A stretch of 21,388 nucleotides of DNA, from assembly GCA_900757465.1 (NCBI GenBank), contig CAAENY010000091.1, forward strand, positions 1 through 21,388. Direction: 5' to 3'. The position numbers and the translations under genes were made by a program. The notes below the pieces were generated by a model, which worked only from the letters and a program-made list of their open reading frames with translations, ran no database searches and was not told the origin of the DNA. How positions within the stretch are numbered: the stretch's first letter is position 1; the number at the start of each line of letters is the position of its first letter. The DNA is from an uncultured Collinsella sp. (lineage in GTDB: Bacteria; Actinomycetota; Coriobacteriia; Coriobacteriales; Coriobacteriaceae). Of the stretch, positions 21,298 to 21,388 are shown piece by piece.

Positions 21298-21388
21298 ATT
21301 ACAGTCGAAATTGTCAGCCCGGGACCGTCTCGGGCTACGATTGAGGCGCGCCCAGAACGGGCCGCCGACCGGGCGCCCGCGCACGGCC

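Noticed and set aside
20947..21384. A minus-strand frame over the right-end repeats
   Set aside because: It overlaps the glutaredoxin gene and the palindromes; its protein has no recognisable features.

Overview
The window reads as chromosomal DNA from a high-GC, gut-type actinobacterium of the class Coriobacteriia, most likely Collinsella or a close relative. I infer this from the roughly 60% GC, the compact gene packing with AAAGGAG-type ribosome binding sites, some GTG starts and one probable leaderless gene, and the gene content (sensor kinases with fused solute-binding domains, an EFR1-type ferredoxin, a MalY-type aminotransferase, a TipAS-domain regulator). The genus is inference; no rRNA or tRNA is present to confirm it. 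No CRISPR array, transposase or integrase was seen, and no gene-free stretch exceeds about 300 bases (the longest is the 3' end, 21139-21388, which holds inverted repeats).

Layout. 1-93 is AT-rich DNA fused to the C-terminal half of an EamA transporter gene. It is followed by ung (630-1355, +) and a bidirectional terminator. On the minus strand come a queuosine-precursor (VUT/YhhQ) transporter gene and an SDR oxidoreductase gene, 9 nt apart, behind a good promoter and a candidate preQ1-I riboswitch. prfC follows (minus). Divergent from it is a GntR(YtrA-type)-ABC ATPase-ABC permease operon (4808-6797, +) with a palindromic operator, then an EamA transporter with two near-duplicate halves. From 7757 to 11011 four minus-strand genes encode a small K+ channel, a LOG-family nucleotide hydrolase, a divergent ClC protein and a flavodoxin/2x[4Fe-4S] protein.

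11012-17664 is a sensory region. A plus-strand hybrid histidine kinase carries two fused solute-binding domains and is followed by a PNPOx-like flavoprotein gene. Facing it across a strong terminator is a minus-strand operon of a solute-binding lipoprotein plus a hybrid kinase with its own extracytoplasmic domain. The two systems look like fused and split versions of one design. Neither has a DNA-binding response regulator in the window.

The last part holds a MalY/PatB aminotransferase, TrmO (tRNA t6A37 methylation; probably leaderless), a regulator fusing an XRE helix-turn-helix, a zinc ribbon and a TipAS drug-recognition domain, and a small glutaredoxin. Two perfect or near-perfect long inverted repeats follow, one sharing a GGGACGTTC core with a repeat at 11064-11121.

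The strongest items for a second look are the preQ1-controlled transporter/SDR operon, the XRE-zinc ribbon-TipAS fusion with a palindrome beside its promoter, the split/fused sensor pair, the K+ channel-LOG-ClC group, and the AT-rich junction at the left edge.
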